Below, one piece after another: positions 41,356 to 51,560 of a stretch of DNA of 64,000 nt (within the stretch, counting starts at the first letter, position 1; each line of letters begins with the position of its first letter). The stretch is taken from positions 248,001 through 312,000 of the forward strand of contig NZ_BOQP01000008.1 of NCBI RefSeq assembly GCF_018332715.1, in the 5' to 3' direction. The position numbers and the translations under genes are program-made. This stretch comes from Winogradskya consettensis (GTDB lineage Bacteria > Actinomycetota > Actinomycetes > Mycobacteriales > Micromonosporaceae). Under the pieces are notes generated by a model that saw only the letters and a list, made by a program, of their open reading frames with translations, searched no databases and was not told the DNA's origin.

Positions 41356-42660
41356 TCAGGCTATGAAGGAGGCGACACTTTCGGTTCCGCGCCCGGCGCT
41401 TTCCGTGGTCCGGCCGCTTGGTTCTGCGTCGTAGGCGGCGTTTTCGACGGGGCGTGTGGCGGGGTCCAAGTCGTGCACGGGGTTCTCGGTGGGGTGCCTG
41501 GCGGATTCCGTGTCATGGGTGGCGCTCTCGGTGGGGCGCCTGCCCGGTTCTGCATCGTGCGCGGGGTTACCCGCCGGGCGTTTCGCTGGTTCCGGGTCGG
41601 GGGTGGCGGTGTCCGTGGTGCGGCCGGGTTTTGGTGTCGTGCGGCCGGCTTTGTTGATGGCTGTTGAGCCACGGACAACCAGCTCCGGCGAGAATACGTA
41701 CTCGGAGCGGGGGGCTCCGTGGCCGTTGATCTCGTCGACGAGCTGGCGGATCGCGGCGTTGCCCATGGCGGCTACCGGTTGGCGCAGGGTTGTCAGGGGT
41801 GGGTCGGTGAAGGCGATCAGGGGCGAGTCGTCGAACCCGACCACCGAGATGTCCCGGGGCACGGACAGGCCGCGGCGGCGGGCTGCCCGGATCGCGCCCA
41901 GGGCCATCAGGTCGGAGCCGCAGACGATGGCCGTCGCCCCGCGGGCGATGAGTTGCCCGGCTGCCACTTCGCCACCCTCCACCCCGAAGAGAGTGAGCGC
42001 TACGAGATCGTCGAGCTCCTTGTCGCGTACGCCTAGTTCTCGGCGCATCGCCGTGCGGTAGCCCTCGAGTTTTCGCTGCACGTTGAGGAAGCGGTGGGGG
42101 CCGGAGACGAAGCCGATCCGTTCGTGGCCCAGCGCGACGAGATGGTTCACCGCCAGCTCGCCGGCGAGCCGGTCGTCGCAGGAGATGAAGGGGGCGTCGA
42201 GGCCGTCGGCGTACCCGTTGATCAGCACGATGGGCAGTGGCCGGTCCACCAGTCGGCGGTAGCGGTCGTGGTCGGCGGTCGTGTCGGCGTGCAGCCCGGA
42301 GACGAAGACGATGCCGGAGACCTGACGGTCGAGCAGCATCTCGACATACTCGTCCTCGGTGACGCCTCCGGGGGTCTGCGTGCAGAGCACCGGCGTGAAG
42401 CCCGACTGGGACAGCGCGGATTCGATGGTCTGCGCGAAAGCTGGGAAGATCGGATTCTCCAGCTCGGGCACGACCAGGCCGACGAGCCCGGCACTGCGTT
42501 TGCGCAGCCGCTCCGGCCGCTCGTAACCGAGGACGTCGAGCGCCGTGAGCACCGCCTGACGGGTGTCGGCGGACACGCCGGGCCGGTCGTTGAGCACCCG
42601 CGACACCGTCGCCTCGCTGACCTCGGCCTGGCGCGCGATGTCGGAGAGTCGTGCGCGCAT
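41356..42660 (-). CDS. LacI-family regulator with a repetitive C-terminal tail
   Basis: A 434-residue protein. Residues 1-336 are a normal LacI regulator: HTH LSDIARQAEVSEATVSRVLN (5-24), hinge, sensor domain and SVVGFDDSPLIAFTDPPLTT. Residues from about 337 form an extra tail containing at least four 14-residue repeats of the type HDxExxRxPTExxx (about 368-423), ending SVASFIA. The tail is encoded by a 42-bp minisatellite continuous with the repeat-rich region downstream. The ATG at 42660 follows family starts; a GTG three codons earlier is possible. A maltose/starch role is suggested only by the nearby amylase. Confidence 0.88.
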   Translation of the reverse strand: MRARLSDIARQAEVSEATVSRVLNDRPGVSADTRQAVLTALDVLGYERPERLRKRSAGLVGLVVPELENPIFPAFAQTIESALSQSGFTPVLCTQTPGGVTEDEYVEMLLDRQVSGIVFVSGLHADTTADHDRYRRLVDRPLPIVLINGYADGLDAPFISCDDRLAGELAVNHLVALGHERIGFVSGPHRFLNVQRKLEGYRTAMRRELGVRDKELDDLVALTLFGVEGGEVAAGQLIARGATAIVCGSDLMALGAIRAARRRGLSVPRDISVVGFDDSPLIAFTDPPLTTLRQPVAAMGNAAIRQLVDEINGHGAPRSEYVFSPELVVRGSTAINKAGRTTPKPGRTTDTATPDPEPAKRPAGNPAHDAEPGRRPTESATHDTESARHPTENPVHDLDPATRPVENAAYDAEPSGRTTESAGRGTESVASFIA

Positions 42661-42718
42661 GGGCGTCACTGTAGACCCTGGAACTTTTTGCGGAAGCCAT
42701 GCAAACACTTCCATGGAT

Positions 42719-42730
42719 CGAAACGCTTTG
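42719..42730. promoter_or_regulatory. LacI-like operator upstream of the LacI gene
   Basis: CGAAACGCTTTG, an imperfect inverted repeat centred on CG (8 of 12 positions symmetric), 59 bases before the regulator start. It has the general form of LacI/GalR operators and may serve autoregulation. The surrounding gap 42661-42828 shows no gene. Confidence 0.4.
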
Positions 42731-42828
42731 CTCCGGCCCATCGCTGCCTGGCCCCAGCAGGCGAGAACGGTGATCGAGGCCGCTGTGAACATCCCGGTCG
42801 TGACCCACTCGATTTTTGTCATGGGTTC

Positions 42829-42863
42829 AGCCTTGCGTCTCCCCTAAGGGGAGACGCAAGGCT
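42829..42863. terminator. Perfect 16-bp hairpin terminator after the aldo/keto reductase gene
   Basis: AGCCTTGCGTCTCCCC and its exact complement flank the three-base loop TAA. It begins ten bases after the stop of the leftward aldo/keto reductase gene, so it should terminate that operon. No long U-tract follows. Confidence 0.85.
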
Positions 42864-42872
42864 CATGGCATG

Positions 42873-43679
42873 TCAGTTGAAATTGGCCGGGTGAGGCCCG
42901 GTCCTCAAGTTCCGCTCCAGGCCGGTGACCTGGGCCAGCTCGTCCTCGGTCAGGTTGAAGTCGAAGACCGCGAGGTTCTCCTTGATCCGCGAGGGCGTCA
43001 CCGACTTCGGGATCACGATCCGGCCCTGCTGCAGGTGCCACCGGAGCACGATCTGTGCCGGGCTGCGGCCGTGAGCGGCGGCGATGGCCGTGATCACCGG
43101 CTCCTTCAGGACGGCGGCCTGGGCGAGCGGGCTCCATGCCTCGGTCGCGATTCCCAGAGCGGTGTTCGCCTCCTGGACGTCGCGCTGCTGCAGTGCCGGG
43201 TGCACCTCGATCTGGTTCACGGCCGGGATGATGCTGCCGAGGTCGGCGAGGCGGCTCAGGTGCTCGGGCAGGAAGTTGGAGACCCCGATCGCCCGCACCC
43301 GCCCGTCCGCGTAAAGCTTGGTGAGCGCTCGCCACGAGTCCATGTAACGGTCCTGGGCCGGGGCCGGCCAGTGGATCAGGTAGAGGTCGAGGTAGTCGAG
43401 GCCGAGACGGTCGAGGCTCGCGTCGAAGGCGTGCAGTGCCGAGTCGTGGCCCTGGTCGCTGTTCCACAACTTGGTGGTGATGAACAGCTCCGAGCGGGGC
43501 ACGCCGCTCGCCTTCAGCGCGTCGCCGACCCCGGCCTCGTTGCGATACACGGCAGCGGTGTCGATGTGGCGGTAACCGGCGGCGAGGGCGGAGGTGACGG
43601 CCTCGGCGGTCTCCGGTGGCGGCACCTGGAAGACGCCGAAACCGAGCTGAGGGATGTCGATGCCGTTGTTGAGCAGCAA
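42873..43679 (-). CDS. Aldo/keto reductase
   Basis: A 268-residue AKR. Visible blocks are LGFGVFQVPP, AGYRHIDTAAVYRNEAGVG (catalytic Asp and Tyr), TTKLWNSDQ (Lys), LIHWPAP (His), and the cofactor segment IPKSVTPSRIKENLAVFDF near the end. The start is uncertain: TTG at 43679 has GAAAGG eight bases upstream and gives a normal N-terminus; TTG at 43694 would overlap the MFS stop as TTGA. It reduces aldehydes or ketones with NADPH. It shares the MarR-controlled leftward operon with the MFS exporter, suggesting detoxification. Confidence 0.9.
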   Translation of the reverse strand: MLLNNGIDIPQLGFGVFQVPPPETAEAVTSALAAGYRHIDTAAVYRNEAGVGDALKASGVPRSELFITTKLWNSDQGHDSALHAFDASLDRLGLDYLDLYLIHWPAPAQDRYMDSWRALTKLYADGRVRAIGVSNFLPEHLSRLADLGSIIPAVNQIEVHPALQQRDVQEANTALGIATEAWSPLAQAAVLKEPVITAIAAAHGRSPAQIVLRWHLQQGRIVIPKSVTPSRIKENLAVFDFNLTEDELAQVTGLERNLRTGPHPANFN

Positions 43680-43690
43680 GGCGGAGCCTT

Positions 43691-44857
43691 TCAAGAGACT
43701 GCGGGGGACAGGGCTCGGGAGCGGGCCCACGTGTATGCGAAGGCCATGACGACAAGCCCGGCGAGGGTAATAACGGCTCCGGCCCACAGCGGTGATGTGT
43801 ATCCGAGGCCGGCCGTGATGGTGGCGCCTCCGGCCCAGGCGCCGAAGGCGTTGCCGAGGTTGAAGGCGGCGATGTTCGCACCCGAGGCGAGCGTGGGTGC
43901 TTCGTCGGCCCAGTGCATGACCCGGGTCTGCAGGGCCGGCACCGTCGCGAATCCGAATCCGCCCATCAGTACCAGGGCCACGATGGTCGCCGGGCGGCTC
44001 GAGGCGGTCAGGGCGAAGGCGGCGAGCACCACGGTCAGGCCGGCCAGGACCGCCAGCAGGGTGCCGTCGACGGAACGGTCGGCGAGCCGGCCGCCGATCA
44101 GGTTGCCGGCGAAGAGTCCGGCGCCGAAGAGGACGAGGAGCCAGGGCACGGCACCTGCGGAGAATCCAGAAACTTCCGTGAGGGTGTACGCGATGTAGGT
44201 GAACGCGCCGAACATGCCCCCGAACCCGAGAACCGTCACCAGCACCGACAACCAGACCTGCCCCGAGCGGAAGGCGCGCAGCTCATGGCGTACGCCGGAA
44301 GAAGGTGGAGCGGCTACGGCCGGGACCATCGCGAGAATGCCGAACCATGCGATCACGCCGACCGCGGTGATCGCCCAGAATGTGGAGCGCCAGCCGAACT
44401 GCTGACCGAGCAGCGTGCCGAACGGGACACCGAGCACGTTCGCCACGGTCAGGCCGGTGAACATGAGGGCCACGGCGCCGGCCCGGCGTTGCGGGGCGAC
44501 CAGGCCCGCGGCGACCACCGCGCCGATGCCGAAGAAGGCACCGTGGCAGAGCGCCGCGATGATCCGGCCCAGGAGCATGACGCCGTACGTGGGCGCGATC
44601 GCGGAGACCAGATTGCCGGCGATGAAGAGCGCGAGCAGTCCGAGCAGTACGGGTTTGCGGGGCAGCCGGGTGGTGGCCGCGGTCAGGCCGAGCGCTCCGG
44701 CCACTACCGCCAGGGCGTATCCGCTGATCAGCCATCCGGCGGTGGCCTCGGTGACGGTGAAGTCGGCGGCGACCTGGGGCAGCAGCCCCGCGATCACGAA
44801 CTCCGTGAGCCCGATGCCGAACGCTCCGACGGCCAGGGCGAGCAAGCCGAGCGGCAT
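43691..44857 (-). CDS. MFS drug/sugar efflux transporter (AraJ-like)
   Basis: A 388-residue protein with twelve transmembrane segments. It starts LGLLALAVGAFGIGLTEFVIAGLLP, the first helix of the AraJ/YdhP-type DHA1 efflux family; GGRLADRSVDGTLL lies in the central loop. The ATG at 44857 has GAGAGGGG upstream. It is divergent from a MarR gene with a long inverted repeat between them, so it is probably induced by an efflux substrate relieving MarR repression. The aldo/keto reductase follows in the same operon. Confidence 0.9.
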   Translation of the reverse strand: MPLGLLALAVGAFGIGLTEFVIAGLLPQVAADFTVTEATAGWLISGYALAVVAGALGLTAATTRLPRKPVLLGLLALFIAGNLVSAIAPTYGVMLLGRIIAALCHGAFFGIGAVVAAGLVAPQRRAGAVALMFTGLTVANVLGVPFGTLLGQQFGWRSTFWAITAVGVIAWFGILAMVPAVAAPPSSGVRHELRAFRSGQVWLSVLVTVLGFGGMFGAFTYIAYTLTEVSGFSAGAVPWLLVLFGAGLFAGNLIGGRLADRSVDGTLLAVLAGLTVVLAAFALTASSRPATIVALVLMGGFGFATVPALQTRVMHWADEAPTLASGANIAAFNLGNAFGAWAGGATITAGLGYTSPLWAGAVITLAGLVVMAFAYTWARSRALSPAVS

Positions 44858-44879
44858 GAGGTGACCCCTCTCGTTAAGA

Positions 44880-44938
44880 TAGTTGCAGACGCGGCATACC
44901 GAAGAGTTGCACGCGCCGATATGCCGCGCAAGCAACTA
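44880..44938. promoter_or_regulatory. Long inverted repeat in the MFS/MarR divergent promoter
   Basis: Arms 44880-44897 and 44921-44938 match at 15 of 18 positions (TAGTTGC, three mismatches, CGCGGCAT), separated by 23 bases. A third GTTGC element lies between. The arrangement fits two MarR dimers or one looped site controlling both directions. Confidence 0.7.
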
Positions 44939-44963
44939 TTGGGTGGAGGAGAGGAGCGCCACA

Positions 44964-45410
44964 GTGGGAATCGCCGACGACGCCGTGGAGGTGCGCGCCC
45001 AGGGGTGGCGCCTGCTGGCAGCCCTGCACGGGCATCTGGAGACCGCACTCGAGAAGGCGCTGACCAGCGCCGTGTCTCTCTCCGTGGTGGAATACACGGT
45101 GATGGACGCGCTGCGTCGCCAGGACGGCTGGCACATGCGGATGCAGCAGCTCGGCCGGGCCGCGGCGCTCAGCGCCAGTGCCACCACCCGGCTCGTCAAC
45201 CGGCTGGAGGACCGTGGCCTGCTGACCCGGGTGCTCTGCGCCGACGACCGCCGTGGCGTCTACACCGAGCTGACCCGGGCGGGACATGCCCTGCTGACCG
45301 AGGCCAAGCCGGTGCACGACACGGCGCTTGCCGAGGCGTTGAGCGAGGCCGAGCGGCTTCCCGAGCTGGCCGACCTGGTGGATCAGGTGCGAGGAGCCAC
45401 CAAGGCGTAG
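44964..45410 (+). CDS. MarR-family regulator of the MFS/AKR operon
   Basis: A 148-residue winged-helix regulator. Its core reads LSVVEYTVMDALRRQDGWHMR, then LSASATTRLVNRLEDRGLLTR (recognition helix) and the wing CADDRRGVYTELTRAG. The GTG at 44964 has two GGAG elements just upstream. It is divergent from its probable target operon, with a long inverted repeat in the shared promoter. Confidence 0.9.
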   Translation: MGIADDAVEVRAQGWRLLAALHGHLETALEKALTSAVSLSVVEYTVMDALRRQDGWHMRMQQLGRAAALSASATTRLVNRLEDRGLLTRVLCADDRRGVYTELTRAGHALLTEAKPVHDTALAEALSEAERLPELADLVDQVRGATKA

Positions 45411-45550
45411 TCCGTCTGCCGGCGGTCTCCCTCGATGTCTTGGGCAGGCATCGAAATGTTTCGCTAGCCGTGGCGTGTCCCCGTCCGTGGCCGAGCCCGG
45501 TTGCCGTGGATACTCATGGCCTTCGACCGCAGACTCAGGGAGATTTCACC

Positions 45551-47266
<1,716 letters not shown>

Positions 47267-47276
47267 CTCAGCGGAG

Positions 47277-48035
47277 ATGACTCAGCGAATTGATCCAGCC
47301 GAGATGACTCAGTCGCTCGACGCACTCCGAGCCGAATGTGCGGCGCTGAGCGCAGCGATGTTCACCGTTACGGCTGACGACTGGACACGACCGACCGGCT
47401 GCCAGCCCTGGGATGTCGCCGGGCTTCTCGGCCATGTGGATGTCATTCTTGCGTGGCTCCCGGGGATGCTCGGGACCACGGGCCCATCGCCGGGTGCGGG
47501 CGGCAATCGAAGCCGCGCCCGGGATGCTGACGCCGCACCTCCGTTGCCGGAAGACGGTGGCGGAGCACCCGGAAAATCCCGGGAAGGCGTTTCCGCGGTG
47601 GGGTATTACCGGGCGGATGAACGGTTCTCCGTAGCGACCAGTGCGAAGCGGATCGAGCTGGGGCAGGGACGCGCCGGCTTGGCGGGCATCGATGCGTTGC
47701 CGGCGGTGTTCGAGCGGACGTGGCGGGAGGTCGTACGGCTCTGCGAGCACGAGCCGGAGGACCGGGTCGTGGTGACCCGGCACGGTGATTCGATGCTGCT
47801 GAGCGACTTCCTCGCGACGCGGGTTGTCGAGGTCGGGGTGCACGGGCTCGACCTGGCGGCCGCACTGGACCGGGATGCGTGGCTGACACCGGCGGCGTCC
47901 GAGCTGCTCGTGGGGCTTTTCGGGCCGGACCTCGTGGCGGGGCGCGACGACCTCACCTTTATCCGGACTGCCACGGGGCGGCTTCCGCTTGCGAACGGCG
48001 AGCTGCCCGGGCCGAACTGGCCGTTTCTCGGGTAA
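47277..48035 (+). CDS. Mycothiol-dependent maleylpyruvate isomerase-like (MDMPI/DinB-fold) protein
   Basis: A 252-residue helical-bundle protein. The pattern GCQPWDVAGLLGHVDVILAW (about 42-61) and VTRHGDSMLLSDFLATRVVEVGVHGLDLA (central His residues) is that of mycothiol-dependent metalloenzymes. The start is unclear: ATGACTCAG occurs three times (47263, 47277, 47304). The first has the best ribosome-binding site and overlaps the kinase stop as ATGA, but it opens only a five-codon frame (MTQRR). The 47277 start is in frame. The substrate is unknown. Confidence 0.8.
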   Translation: MTQRIDPAEMTQSLDALRAECAALSAAMFTVTADDWTRPTGCQPWDVAGLLGHVDVILAWLPGMLGTTGPSPGAGGNRSRARDADAAPPLPEDGGGAPGKSREGVSAVGYYRADERFSVATSAKRIELGQGRAGLAGIDALPAVFERTWREVVRLCEHEPEDRVVVTRHGDSMLLSDFLATRVVEVGVHGLDLAAALDRDAWLTPAASELLVGLFGPDLVAGRDDLTFIRTATGRLPLANGELPGPNWPFLG

Positions 48036-48066
48036 CCGTGGATGCCCCGGTAACCATGGATGCCCC
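48031..48066. repeat. Two 18-bp tandem units after the MDMPI-like gene
   Basis: GGTAACCGTGGATGCCCC is followed directly by the same unit with one substitution (48049-48066). The first unit contains the stop codon of the preceding gene. The remaining intergenic stretch to 48216 shows nothing I recognise. Confidence 0.75.
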
Positions 48067-48216
48067 GGGGCCGAAGAAGAGTCCAGCGCCTTCCGCGAAC
48101 GTGGCGGCCAGGGTGATCTTGCGGAACTCGTCGTCTGCGGAGCCCGGCCGGCGACTGGGTCCTGATCCGCATGTGGCGCGGGTGCGTTCTGACGTCGGGG
48201 GAGCGGGGGTGTTGCG

Positions 48217-49641
48217 GTGATCGAGGCGCTGCGGGTGCGGGATTTCCGGTTGTTGTGGGTGGCTCGGTTCGTGAGTCTGCTCGGGACGTGGTTGCTGGTT
48301 GTGGGGGTTCCTGCTCAGGTATTTGAGCTGACCGGGTCGGTGGCGGCTACGGGGTTCACCGTTGCCGTTCAGTTTCTGCCGCCGGTGGTGCTCGGGCCGT
48401 TTGCCGGGGTGCTGGCTGATCGGTGGGACCGGCGGCGGTTGATGATCGGGGCGGACCTGCTGCGGGGCGTTGCCGTGGTGTTGCTTCTGCTGGCGCAGGA
48501 GCCCGGGGATGTCTGGCTGGTTTATGTGGCGTTGCTCGTGGAGAGCGTCGGCACTGTGGTGTTCCGCCCTGCCGCGCAGGCGCACACGCCGGCGGTAGTG
48601 GGTACGGGGACGGCGTTGAGCAGCGCGAACTCGTTGAACGCGGTGAGTGATGGCATTGTGCGGCTCGTCGGGGCGCCGGCGGGTGGGGTGCTGTTCGCCT
48701 GGGCGGGGTTCGAATTGCTGGTGTGGCTCGATGCGGGGACCTACGTGGTGTCCGCTGTCGCTGTCCTGATGACGGCCCGTCTTGTTGCGCCTGCCACCCG
48801 TCGGGCCCGGGGTGGCATTCGGGAGGGGCTTCGGTTTCTCCTTGCCGAACCTACTGCTCGGGCCCTGCTGCTCGTGACGACGGTGTTTCTGGGTGCCAAT
48901 GCGGTGCTGAGTGCGCTGCTTGTCCCGTACGGGATGACTGTCCTGGGTGGTAGTGCCGCGACCGGGCTGGTGATGTCGGCTCTGGGGGTGGGGTTTCTGC
49001 TCGGTGCGCCGCTGATCCGGGTGCTGGTCGAGAGGGTCGCGCCGGGGTGGCTGCTCGGGGGAGCGCTCGGGGTGACCGGGTGCGGGTTCGTGTTGTTCTT
49101 CTCCGGTGGGGCGACGGGGCTGGTTGTCGTGGTTGTGGCTGCGGTTCTGATCGGGGTGGCGGGGTCCACGGCTCTTGGCGTTACCCAGACGACGCTGCAA
49201 CGGGTTACGCCGGATGAGGTGCTCGGGCGGACGAGCGCTGCGATGTTCACCGGGGAGGCGGCTGCCACGTTCGCGGGGGCGCTCGCCGGGCCGGGGCTTG
49301 CGGCGGCGTTGTCGGTGAGCACAGCGGCCTACATCGCCGGTGGGGCTACTGCCGCGGCGGGTGTACTCGCCGTGGTGCTGATCCCGAGGCGGCCGGAGGC
49401 CGCCCACGTTGACGAGCCCGGCCACGCCGCGAATCGGGGCCGGTCGGCGATGCCGGGAGAACCCGCGAATCCTGGCCCGCGGGCGAATCCCGGCGGGCCC
49501 CCAATTCCCGGCGGGCCCCAATTCCCGGCGGCCTCGCGAAATCTGGCGGACTCGGAAAGTCCGGTGCGGCCGCGATGCCCGCGCGAGCCACCAATTCCCG
49601 GCGTGGCTGCGAATCCCGGCGGGACCGTGGAGCTGGGCTGA
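48217..49641 (+). CDS. MFS transporter (EntS/MFS_3-like) with a Pro/Gly-rich tail
   Basis: A 474-residue protein. The membrane part (to about 393) has the N-terminal DFRLLWVARFVSLLGTWLLVVG and ADRWDRRRLMIGAD loop typical of the EntS-like exporter family. The final 80 residues are a hydrophilic tail of NPG/PIPGG modules (ANPGPRANPGGPPIPGGPQF), encoded by short GC-rich DNA repeats, which is unlike the rest of the family. It starts with GTG. It converges with lysS across a short hairpin terminator. The cargo cannot be read. Confidence 0.86.
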   Translation: MIEALRVRDFRLLWVARFVSLLGTWLLVVGVPAQVFELTGSVAATGFTVAVQFLPPVVLGPFAGVLADRWDRRRLMIGADLLRGVAVVLLLLAQEPGDVWLVYVALLVESVGTVVFRPAAQAHTPAVVGTGTALSSANSLNAVSDGIVRLVGAPAGGVLFAWAGFELLVWLDAGTYVVSAVAVLMTARLVAPATRRARGGIREGLRFLLAEPTARALLLVTTVFLGANAVLSALLVPYGMTVLGGSAATGLVMSALGVGFLLGAPLIRVLVERVAPGWLLGGALGVTGCGFVLFFSGGATGLVVVVVAAVLIGVAGSTALGVTQTTLQRVTPDEVLGRTSAAMFTGEAAATFAGALAGPGLAAALSVSTAAYIAGGATAAAGVLAVVLIPRRPEAAHVDEPGHAANRGRSAMPGEPANPGPRANPGGPPIPGGPQFPAASRNLADSESPVRPRCPREPPIPGVAANPGGTVELG

Positions 49642-49647
49642 ACCCCG

Positions 49648-49680
49648 GAGCCCGGCCGTGAGGGTGCGGCGGCCGGGCTC
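49648..49680. terminator. Bidirectional hairpin between the MFS gene and lysS
   Basis: An 11-bp perfect stem, GAGCCCGGCCG with CGGCCGGGCTC, and an 11-base loop. It lies in the 47-bp gap between convergent stop codons, so it can serve both genes. Confidence 0.78.
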
Positions 49681-49688
49681 GGGGGCGG

Positions 49689-51422
49689 TTACTGGCCGAT
49701 CAGGGTTTTGAGGCGGGTGGGGCCTGCGGAGAGGAGCAGGGTGGGGAGGCGGGGGCCCGTTTCCTTGCTGATCAGGAGGCGGTAGAGCAGGACGAAGAAG
49801 GTGCGCTGGGCGACCTTGAGTTCCTGGGTGGGTCTGGTGTCCGGGGGGAGGCCGGCCATCTTCTTCGGGACGCCGTAGACGAGCGTGGTCAGGCCTTCGA
49901 GGGACCAGTTGGCGTCGAGGGATTCGGCGAGCAGGCGCAGGGATTCGCGCTGGGTGTCGTCGAGGGAGGCGAGGAGTTCCTTGTCCGGCTCGGTGCGGAG
50001 CTGGGTGCGGGATTCCGGGGGGAGCTGGGTGTTGACCCAGGTCTGGGCCTTGTCGAGGCGGGGGCGGACCTCGGCGAGGTCGGTGACCGGGTTGGCGGGG
50101 TCGATGTCGCTGAGGATGCGCAGGGTCTGCTCGTCGTGGCCGGTGGTGATGTCGGCGATCGAGGCAAGGGTGCGGTAGGCGATGCGGACCGGGGTGGAGG
50201 GCAGGACCGTGGTGGCCGTGCGGATGGCGCGGTCGTGGGCGGCGACGTCGGCGGGGGCGGCGGTGCCTGCGGCGATCTTGGTTTCGAGGGCGTCCCACTC
50301 GTCGTAGAGGCGCTGGATCTCGGCGTCGAAGGCGACCTTGAAGGACTGGTTGGGGCGGCGGCGGGCGTACATCCAGCGCAGGAGCGGCGCCTCCATGATG
50401 GCGAGGGCGTCGCTGGGGGTGGGGACGTTGCCCCGGGAGCTGGACATCTTGGCCATGCCGCTGATGCCGACGAAGGCGTACATGGGGCCGATCGGCTGGG
50501 CGCCGTGGAAGACCTCGGCGACGATCTGGCCGCCGACGACGAACGAGGAGCCGGGGGAGGAGTGGTCGACGCCGGAGGGTTCGAAGTGGACGCCCTCGAA
50601 GGCCCAGCGCATCGGCCAGTCGACCTTCCAGACGAGCTTGCCGCGGTCGAACTCGTTCAGCAGGACGGTCTCGGTGAAACCGTCGAGCGTGCAGACGTAC
50701 GTGAGGGCTGTGGTCTCGTCGTCATAGGCAGTGACCGTGGTGAGGTCCTTGCCGCACTGGCCGCAGTAGGGCTTGTACGGGTAGTAGTCCGCACCAGCAG
50801 CCGCGCCGTCGTCCTCGTCGGCAGCACCGGAGCCCTCCGCGGCCTCGGCGGCGGCAGCGGCCTCAGCCTCGTCGAGCTTCTGAGACTGCTTAGGAGCGGC
50901 AGCCGGCCGTCCCTTGGTCCGGTAGCGGTCGAGGATCTCGTCGATCCGGCCGCGCTCGCGCATGGCCAGCAGGATCTGGTCGCGGTACGCCCCCGAGGTG
51001 TACATCTCGGTCTGGCTGATGCCCCGGTAGTCGACGCCGAGCTCGGCGAGCGCGTCGATGATCGCGGCCTTGAAGTGCTCGGCCCAGTTGGGGAAGCGGC
51101 TGCCGGGCGGGGCGGGGACGGCGGTGAGCGGTTTGCCGATGTGCTCGGCCCACGAGGCGTCGATGCCGGCCGGGACCTTGCGGAACCGGTCGTAGTCGTC
51201 CCACGAGATGAGGTGCTCGACCTCGTACCCGCGGCGGCGGATCTCGTCCGCGACCAGGTGCGGCGTCATCACCTCGCGCAGGTTGCCGAGGTGGACCGGA
51301 CCGGACGGGCTCAGGCCGGACGCGCACACCACCGGCTTGCCCGGCGAGCGGCGTTCCGCTTCGGCGATCACCTCGTCGGCGTAGCGGGTCACCCAGTCGA
51401 CGGGTCCTGCAACTTCAGTCAC
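49689..51422 (-). CDS. lysS: Lysyl-tRNA synthetase, class I
   Basis: A 577-residue class I enzyme charging tRNA-Lys. The HIGH equivalent is PSGPVHLGN (39-47) and the KMSKS equivalent KMSSS (325-329). Cys220/Cys223 and Cys244 may form part of a zinc site. An acidic Ala-rich insertion (about 183-212) precedes the cysteines and is probably a flexible loop. The GTG at 51422 has GGAG a few bases upstream. Class I LysRS is found in archaea and scattered bacteria, including many actinomycetes, so it is useful for placing the organism. Whether a class II copy also exists cannot be seen here. Confidence 0.95.
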   Translation of the reverse strand: MTEVAGPVDWVTRYADEVIAEAERRSPGKPVVCASGLSPSGPVHLGNLREVMTPHLVADEIRRRGYEVEHLISWDDYDRFRKVPAGIDASWAEHIGKPLTAVPAPPGSRFPNWAEHFKAAIIDALAELGVDYRGISQTEMYTSGAYRDQILLAMRERGRIDEILDRYRTKGRPAAAPKQSQKLDEAEAAAAAEAAEGSGAADEDDGAAAGADYYPYKPYCGQCGKDLTTVTAYDDETTALTYVCTLDGFTETVLLNEFDRGKLVWKVDWPMRWAFEGVHFEPSGVDHSSPGSSFVVGGQIVAEVFHGAQPIGPMYAFVGISGMAKMSSSRGNVPTPSDALAIMEAPLLRWMYARRRPNQSFKVAFDAEIQRLYDEWDALETKIAAGTAAPADVAAHDRAIRTATTVLPSTPVRIAYRTLASIADITTGHDEQTLRILSDIDPANPVTDLAEVRPRLDKAQTWVNTQLPPESRTQLRTEPDKELLASLDDTQRESLRLLAESLDANWSLEGLTTLVYGVPKKMAGLPPDTRPTQELKVAQRTFFVLLYRLLISKETGPRLPTLLLSAGPTRLKTLIGQ

Positions 51423-51560
51423 GATCTCCAACTTCCGTCTCGTCTGTCGGACCCCATTTTCCCGCATCGCGGCATCCGGCCCAGCACTGCCCCCGAGGCA
51501 ACGCGGAAACCCCAGGACCGAAGACCTTCGAGCCTCGAAGCGACGGGTACGCTGCCAGCT

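Noticed and set aside
45452..45463. CGAAATGTTTCG inverted repeat upstream of the histidine kinase as an operator
   Set aside because: Five-base arms only, no adjacent LacI gene and no second copy; it could be chance.
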